This document shows, one piece after another, positions 6,117-10,164 of a stretch of 10,164 bases of DNA. Within the stretch, counting starts at the first letter, position 1. Each line of letters starts with the position of its first letter. The notes under the pieces were generated by a model. It did not search any database. It was given only the letters and a program-made list of their open reading frames with translations, and was not told the DNA's origin. Position numbers and translations under genes: made by a program. The stretch lies in assembly GCF_938045595.1 (NCBI RefSeq), contig NZ_CALIBB010000163.1, positions 1-10,164 on the forward strand. Reading direction: 5' to 3'. This stretch comes from an uncultured Campylobacter sp. Its GTDB lineage: Bacteria > Campylobacterota > Campylobacteria > Campylobacterales > Campylobacteraceae.

Positions 6117-6139
6117 AAAAAGAGCGCTGCTGCAAAGCG
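6117..6139 (-). terminator. Weak intrinsic terminator candidate after metK
   Basis: On the minus strand, CGCT (6136-6139) can pair with AGCG (6125-6128) and is followed by CTCTTTTT (6117-6124), 8-30 bases past the metK stop. The T-run is right but the stem is only four pairs, so termination here is uncertain and may involve the stronger hairpin at 6077-6102. Confidence 0.3.
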
Positions 6140-6146
6140 TAAAATT

Positions 6147-7346
6147 TTATTTCAAAGCCTTAAAAAGCTCCACGCCGTCAAGCTGCTCCCACGGGTATTC
6201 GTCGTTTCCGACCTGTCCGCGTGCGGCGACGTCGGCGTAGAGAAAGCTTCCTTTGCCGGGGCGATCAAGGCCGAATTTATCGATGATCCAGCGCGGCGTG
6301 AGCGGGAATTTTTCAAGCACGAAAGCGGACAACTCATCGTCGCTCGCCGCGCCTAAATTCGTCCCCATGCAATCGACGCTGACGCTGACGGGCTTTGCGA
6401 CGCCGATTGCGTAGCTGAGCTGGACGATGCATTTTTTCGCAAGCCCCGCCGCGACGATATTTTTGGCGATATAGCGCGCCGCATAAAGCCCGCTGCGATC
6501 GACCTTGGTGTAGTCTTTGCTGCTTTGAGCGCCGCCGCCGATTGGGCTGTAGCCGCCGAAGCTATCTACGATCAGTTTGCGCCCCGTTAGGCCGCTGTCG
6601 TGAAGCGAGCTGTGATTTACGTAGCGGCCGGTAGGATTGATGTAGATGATCGTTTTACTTTTGTCGTAAAGCTCCTTCGGAAGCCCCGCCGAATCGATCA
6701 AATTTCCGATCAGATCTCGGACGCGCTCGATACTCATGCTCTCGACGCAGGGCGCTGAAACCACGATCGTATGGATACTTTGCGGCTTGCACTCCTCAAA
6801 ATTGCTCTTCGTGCCGTAATCGACGCTAACCTGCGTCTTAATATCTACGCCAAGCTCGTCGGGATGAGATTTTGCGTAGGCATAAACGTGATCGCAAAGA
6901 AGCCTCGCGTAGGTGATCGCCGCCGGCATAAAATTTTTCGTCTCGCAGCTTGCGAAGCCGAACATTATGCCCTGATCCCCCGCTCCGATCTCGCCGCCCT
7001 CTTGATCGACGCCTTGGTTGATGTCGGGGCTTTGCTGGTTTAAAAATACGTCCACTTGCAGATCCTGCGGATGCAGGCACTGCGCGCGCGTGAAGTAGGG
7101 ATTGTTATTGTAGCCGATCTCGCTAAGCGCGCCCTTTACGATGTGGCGGTAATCGTCGTGGGTGAAATCGACCTTGGCGTTTACTTCGCCGCCGATTACT
7201 ACGTGTTTGCCCGCGATGAAAACCTCCGCCGCGACGCGCCCGTTGGGGTCTTGCTTTAAAATTTCATCTACGATGCTGTCTGCGATGATATCGGCACACT
7301 TATCCGGATGTCCGGGGCTTACGACCTCGCTGGTAAATAGATACAT
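6147..7346 (-). CDS. metK: S-adenosylmethionine synthetase (methionine adenosyltransferase)
   Basis: Makes S-adenosylmethionine, the cell's methyl donor, from ATP and methionine with release of phosphate and diphosphate; cytoplasmic. The 399-residue protein has the three-domain MetK pattern: GHPDK (12-16) near the N-terminus, the signature GAGDQGIMFG (121-130), GLTGRKLIVDSFGG (252-265) with the R/K pair, the glycine-rich loop GGGAQSSKD (270-278) with K277, KVDRSGLYAARY (281-292), and YAIGVAKPVSVSVD (312-325). In the glycine-rich loop the usual Phe is Gln274 and the Gly before Lys is Ser; I believe the former also occurs in other Campylobacter. The ATG at 7346 is preceded by AGGAG (7352-7356 on the complement) at 5 nt. 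The gene is divergent from sstT, as I recall for C. jejuni. The 144-bp upstream region is too short and shows no S-adenosylmethionine riboswitch fold. Confidence 0.98.
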   Translation of the reverse strand: MYLFTSEVVSPGHPDKCADIIADSIVDEILKQDPNGRVAAEVFIAGKHVVIGGEVNAKVDFTHDDYRHIVKGALSEIGYNNNPYFTRAQCLHPQDLQVDVFLNQQSPDINQGVDQEGGEIGAGDQGIMFGFASCETKNFMPAAITYARLLCDHVYAYAKSHPDELGVDIKTQVSVDYGTKSNFEECKPQSIHTIVVSAPCVESMSIERVRDLIGNLIDSAGLPKELYDKSKTIIYINPTGRYVNHSSLHDSGLTGRKLIVDSFGGYSPIGGGAQSSKDYTKVDRSGLYAARYIAKNIVAAGLAKKCIVQLSYAIGVAKPVSVSVDCMGTNLGAASDDELSAFVLEKFPLTPRWIIDKFGLDRPGKGSFLYADVAARGQVGNDEYPWEQLDGVELFKALK

Positions 7347-7373
7347 ATCTGCTCCTAATTAAAATTTCGGGGC

Positions 7374-7383
7374 ATTTTATCTA
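7374..7383 (-). promoter_or_regulatory. Candidate -10 region for metK
   Basis: The minus strand reads TAGATAAAAT here, 28 bases upstream of the metK ATG, giving a leader of about 20 nt that holds the AGGAG site. There is no obvious -35. Confidence 0.42.
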
Positions 7384-7410
7384 ACGAGGTTTTAAGATTA
7401 ACTAAAAATT

Positions 7411-7422
7411 GCGAAATTTCGC
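7411..7422. promoter_or_regulatory. Perfect palindrome GCGAAATTTCGC between metK and sstT
   Basis: A perfect 12-base palindrome upstream of the likely -10 boxes of both divergent genes, a place where a shared regulator could act. It nearly matches the palindrome at 3806-3818 and, less well, 2154-2167 upstream of pyk. Confidence 0.38.
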
Positions 7423-7454
7423 CCAAATTTAAATGTGCTTAAATAAAATTTCGA

Positions 7455-7460
7455 TATATT
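7455..7460 (+). promoter_or_regulatory. Candidate -10 box for sstT
   Basis: TATATT, 30 bases upstream of the ATG; the leader would contain AAAGG (7480-7484), 6 nt before the ATG. An alternative A/T-rich box, AAATAAAATT, lies at 7441-7450. Confidence 0.35.
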
Positions 7461-7490
7461 TCAAACGACGTTTTGATTGAAAGGTAAAAA

Positions 7491-8750
7491 ATGAGTTCGA
7501 TTCAAAAATTAGTAGCTAGCTACAAAGATAAAAATCTAGTTCTGCGCATAGTTACGGGTTTGATAATAGGTGCCATTTTGGGCTTTGCCGCACGTTCAGC
7601 GGCGGGCGATATTGCGGCAGAGCACACTTCGTTTTTAATAAACGTAGTAGCTTTTGCGGAAATTTTAGGAAATTTATTCGTAGGCGCCCTTAAAGCGGTA
7701 GCTCCGATTTTAGTTTTTATCTTGATTTTAAGCTCGATCGTAAATAAACAATACGGCAGCGCAAGCGGCTTAAAACGCGTGGTCGTCCTATATATCGTAG
7801 GCACCTTTTTAGCCTCGTGCGTGGGGGTGGCGGTTAGCTTTTTATTCCCCACAGAGCTTGCTCTAAGCAATGTCGGCGCGGCGGAAAATACCGCTCCTGC
7901 AAGCGTTTGGATCGTGCTAAAAGATCTACTTTTTAAGGTCGTAGATAATCCGCTAAACGCTATCGCGCACGGAAACTACGTAGGAATTTTAACCTGGGCG
8001 ATAGGTCTTGGCGTCGCGCTTAAATTTTGCACTAATGAAACAAAGAAAATTTTTACCGATCTGAGCGAAGCGGTAACCAAAATCGTGCAGTTCGTAATCC
8101 AGCTCGCGCCGTTTGGAATTTTCGGCCTAGTAGCTTCTACTGTGTATCAAACCGGCGTCGATGCGCTGCTTGGATACGTGCGAATCGTAGTCGTGCTAGT
8201 AGGCGCGATGGCGTTCGTAGCCCTCGTGGTAAATCCGCTCATCGTCTTTGCGGTGATTAAGAAAAATCCATATCCGCTCGTATTTACCTGCCTGCGCGAA
8301 AGCGGCCTCACGGCGTTTTTCACCCGCAGCTCGGCGGCGAATATCCCGGTAAATTTAAATTTATGCAAAAAGCTAGGCATCAGCGACGAGCTAAGCTCGA
8401 TCTCGATCCCTTTGGGAGCTACGATAAATATGGCGGGTGCTGCGGTGGTAATCGCGATCTTGGCGCTTGCTGCGGCTCATACGCTTGGCGTGCGCCCCGA
8501 TTTTTGGACGGCGCTACTGCTTTGCGTGGTCTCGGCGGTCGGTGCGTGCGGCGCTAGCGGCGTGCCAGGCGGCTCATTGATGCTGATACCGCTTGCGTGC
8601 TCGCTCTTTAATATCTCAAACGATATCGCAATGCAGGTAGTCGCGATCGGCTTTATCATCGGCGTAATCCAAGACTCGGTAGAAACCGCGATCAATAGCT
8701 CCACGGACGTGATTTTTACGGCGATCGCGTCGCAAAGTATGCAAAAATAA
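7491..8750 (+). CDS. sstT: Sodium:serine/threonine symporter SstT
   Basis: Inner-membrane secondary transporter of the dicarboxylate/amino acid:cation symporter family that imports serine and threonine with sodium. The 419-residue length and sequence follow E. coli SstT closely by memory: LGNLFVGALKAVAPILV (59-75), GNYVGILTWAIGLG (161-174), LAPFGIFGLVAST (205-217), CLRESGLTAFFTRSSAANIP (267-286) with hairpin loop 1, SIPLGATINMAGAA (305-318), ACGASGVPGGSLMLIPLAC (352-370) with hairpin loop 2, and QDSVETAINSSTD (394-406) in the last helix. NMAGA, where glutamate carriers have NMDGT, is the SstT form. The protein has a short polar N-terminus and no signal peptide. Serine is a main carbon source for C. 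jejuni, so import would suit such a host. It is transcribed alone: divergent promoter upstream, strong terminator directly after. Confidence 0.95.
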   Translation: MSSIQKLVASYKDKNLVLRIVTGLIIGAILGFAARSAAGDIAAEHTSFLINVVAFAEILGNLFVGALKAVAPILVFILILSSIVNKQYGSASGLKRVVVLYIVGTFLASCVGVAVSFLFPTELALSNVGAAENTAPASVWIVLKDLLFKVVDNPLNAIAHGNYVGILTWAIGLGVALKFCTNETKKIFTDLSEAVTKIVQFVIQLAPFGIFGLVASTVYQTGVDALLGYVRIVVVLVGAMAFVALVVNPLIVFAVIKKNPYPLVFTCLRESGLTAFFTRSSAANIPVNLNLCKKLGISDELSSISIPLGATINMAGAAVVIAILALAAAHTLGVRPDFWTALLLCVVSAVGACGASGVPGGSLMLIPLACSLFNISNDIAMQVVAIGFIIGVIQDSVETAINSSTDVIFTAIASQSMQK

Positions 8751-8765
8751 CTCACCTTAAAATTT

Positions 8766-8804
8766 ACCGCGAATTCCGCTAGGGCGGCGGATCTCGCGGT
8801 TTTT
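8766..8804 (+). terminator. Intrinsic terminator of sstT
   Basis: ACCGCGA (8766-8772) pairs perfectly with TCGCGGT (8794-8800); inside, TCCGC and GCGGA can add further pairs. The stem is GC-rich and runs directly into TTTTT (8800-8804), 16 bases after the sstT stop. This is the best terminator in the window. Confidence 0.85.
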
Positions 8805-8820
8805 AAAATTTTACTTATTC

Positions 8821-8834
8821 TTTTTTGATAAAAT
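8821..8834 (+). promoter_or_regulatory. Promoter of the oligoendopeptidase gene
   Basis: TTTTTTGATAAAAT: a T-run, an extended -10 TG and TAAAAT, matching the Campylobacter sigma70 pattern of T-rich box plus -10 without a -35. It lies between the sstT terminator and the ATG and gives a leader of about 20 nt with AAGGA at 8851-8855. Confidence 0.6.
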
Positions 8835-8860
8835 TATCCAAAAATTTTAAAAGGAAATCG

Positions 8861-10164
8861 ATGAATTGGAATTTAGGCGAGCTGTTTGCAAACGAAGCGG
8901 AATTTAGCGGCGCGATAGATAGCGCGGCTGCGCAGGCTAGGGATTTTGAAGCTAAATTTAAAGATAAGCTGCACACTCTTAGCGCGGAGGAGTTTTTAGG
9001 CGCGCTTGAGCTTTATGAGGGCATCAGCGAGCAGATCGGCAAGATAATGAGCTTTGCGCATCTTAGATTCGCGCGAGATACGAGCCTTGGGGCGCAGCAG
9101 GCTAAGACGGAGCAGGCTTGCAACGACATTTCGCAGAACCTGCTTTTTTTCGAGCTCGAGTTTAACGAGCTTGACGCCGCAAAACAGGACGAGTTTATCG
9201 CAGGAAGCGGGAGATTCAGATATTATTTGAGCTTGCTTAAGCAGCGCAAGGCCCACCAGCTAAGCCTTCCGCAAGAAAGCGTGCTTTTAAAAACTTCGCC
9301 CGTAAGCGGCGAGGCGTTTTCGCGGCTTTTTGACGAGAGTATGGCGCGGATGAGCTTTGATTTTCGCGGGCGCAAGCTCGGCGAGGAGGAAATTTTAAGC
9401 CTGCTTCATAGCTCTGATCGCGAGGTACGAAAAGACGCCGCAGCTTCGCTAAGTGCGGTGCTAGAGCAAAACTCCCACCTGCTCGGCTACATCTACAATA
9501 TGATCAAAACCGATCTTAAAATTCGCTGCGAGCTGCGCGGCTACGATAAAGCCGAGGCGGTGATGCACGAGGAAAATCAGATAAACATCGCAAGCGTCGA
9601 TGCGCTGATCGCGGAGACGGAGCGAAGCTTCGCTCTGGTCGGCAAATTTTACGCCAAAAAGCGCGAAATTTTAGGCTACGACGCGCTGTATGATTACGAC
9701 AGATATGCGCCGCTTGGCGGCGATGAGAACGAGTTTAGCTTCGAGCAGGCCAAGCAGATCGTGCTAGCGGCGTTTGAAAAATTTAGCCCGAAATTTAAGC
9801 AGATCGCGCTGATCGCGTTTGAGCAAAACTGGATCGACGCGATGCCCGCGCAAAATAAGCAAAGCGGCGCGTTTTCGCATTCGGGCTCGCGCGATACGCA
9901 CCCTTTCGTGCTTTTAAATTTCACGCGCAAGCGCCGCGACGTATTTACCCTCGCGCACGAGCTGGGGCACGCGATACATCAGTATCTAAGCTACGGCGTG
10001 GGCTATTTTAACTCCTTCACGCCGCTAACGACGGCTGAGACTGCGTCGGTGTTTTGCGAGATGCTGGTGTTTGATTATATGCGCGAAAATTTTTCAAATT
10101 TAAACGGCTCGCAAAATTTAAAGAAGAACGCCTCGCAAGAGGCTCAGAGCGGTGAAATTCCAAA
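8861..10164 (+). CDS. pepF: Oligoendopeptidase F family zinc peptidase, partial (434 codons, runs off the right edge)
   Basis: Cytoplasmic metallopeptidase of family M3 (M3B) that cleaves short peptides into pieces for amino-acid use. The ATG at 8861 has AAGGA (8851-8855) at 5 nt, and the frame is open to the window end. The N-terminal half is the helical oligopeptidase F domain, starting MNWNLGELF and including YYLSLLKQRKAHQLSLPQE. The catalytic domain has RDTHPFVLLNFTRKRRDVF followed by the zinc motif HELGH (H366, E367, H370) and, 27 residues after H366, E393 in TTAETASVFCEML, the third zinc ligand. The last visible residues (about 410-434) are a Asn/Ser/Gln/Lys-rich stretch that I do not recall in relatives. 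Members have about 570-600 residues, so the C-terminal quarter is missing. C. jejuni has a related gene close to sstT (Cj1099 by memory). Confidence 0.93.
   Translation, partial: MNWNLGELFANEAEFSGAIDSAAAQARDFEAKFKDKLHTLSAEEFLGALELYEGISEQIGKIMSFAHLRFARDTSLGAQQAKTEQACNDISQNLLFFELEFNELDAAKQDEFIAGSGRFRYYLSLLKQRKAHQLSLPQESVLLKTSPVSGEAFSRLFDESMARMSFDFRGRKLGEEEILSLLHSSDREVRKDAAASLSAVLEQNSHLLGYIYNMIKTDLKIRCELRGYDKAEAVMHEENQINIASVDALIAETERSFALVGKFYAKKREILGYDALYDYDRYAPLGGDENEFSFEQAKQIVLAAFEKFSPKFKQIALIAFEQNWIDAMPAQNKQSGAFSHSGSRDTHPFVLLNFTRKRRDVFTLAHELGHAIHQYLSYGVGYFNSFTPLTTAETASVFCEMLVFDYMRENFSNLNGSQNLKKNASQEAQSGEIP

Larger units (their letters stand above)
5080..6146. other. Gene-free stretch of about 1.07 kb
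   Basis: No open frame with a start, ribosome binding site and coding character was found on either strand; the frames are short and broken. The stretch holds several A/T palindromes, three stable-looking hairpins, two promoter-like boxes on the plus strand and an orphan AAGGAG (5725-5730) with no start codon at the proper distance. It separates two gene blocks that I recall as far apart in C. jejuni. It may be a rearrangement scar, decayed genes, or a home for small RNAs; the sequence does not decide between these. Confidence 0.6.

Noticed and set aside
5080..6146. tRNA, tmRNA or other standard RNA gene
   Set aside because: No T-arm consensus, cloverleaf pairing or tmRNA-like ends were recognised on either strand by eye.
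6771..7362. Plus-strand frames opposite metK
   Set aside because: Antisense shadows of a confidently identified gene; codon pattern follows metK.
7347..7490. S-adenosylmethionine riboswitch upstream of metK
   Set aside because: The likely leader is only about 20 nt, and no multi-helix aptamer pattern is visible in the 144-bp region.
8996..9930. Minus-strand frames within the oligoendopeptidase gene
   Set aside because: The plus strand is one continuous open frame with HELGH and conserved M3 blocks; the minus frames are by-products.

Overview
The window is bacterial chromosome, most likely from a higher-GC, oral-type Campylobacter (C. gracilis, C. rectus or C. showae type; the species cannot be fixed from this sequence). 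The evidence is the Mqo, MetK and SstT sequences, the sigma70-type promoters with a T-tract and -10 box but no clear -35, and two gene neighbourhoods that I recall from C. jejuni NCTC 11168: pyk-mqo (Cj0392c-Cj0393c) and metK-sstT-(pyrB)-pepF (Cj1096c-Cj1099). No rRNA, tRNA, CRISPR array, transposase or phage gene was seen.

Layout. At 1-219 (minus) is the N-terminal part of a MerT-like membrane protein that starts at TTG and runs off the left edge. Bases 220-645 hold no intact gene, only a possible decayed reading frame. pyk (646-2115, minus) and mqo (2427-3773, minus) face the same way; the 311 bases between them are largely filled by nine degenerate copies of an A/T palindrome spaced about 25-26 bp. 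A TRAP-type periplasmic solute-binding protein (3895-5079, plus) is divergent from mqo and has no membrane subunits nearby. Bases 5080-6146 are about 1.07 kb without a recognisable gene, with dispersed A/T palindromes and hairpins. metK (6147-7346, minus) and sstT (7491-8750, plus) are divergent. sstT ends at a strong intrinsic terminator, followed by a good promoter and the first 434 codons of an oligoendopeptidase F gene (8861 to the right edge).

How the genes work together. Most are core metabolism of an amino-acid- and organic-acid-using microaerophile. Mqo feeds electrons from malate into the quinone pool, pyruvate kinase makes pyruvate and ATP, the solute-binding protein probably captures a 2-oxo acid or dicarboxylate in the periplasm, SstT imports serine/threonine with sodium, PepF degrades oligopeptides, and MetK makes S-adenosylmethionine. 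The two C. jejuni-like blocks lie far apart in C. jejuni, so the solute-binding-protein gene and the gene-free stretch mark a synteny junction. I found no clearly new system. The best leads are the phased palindrome array between mqo and pyk, the similar GCGAAA/TTTCGC palindromes in three promoter regions, and the gene-free junction.
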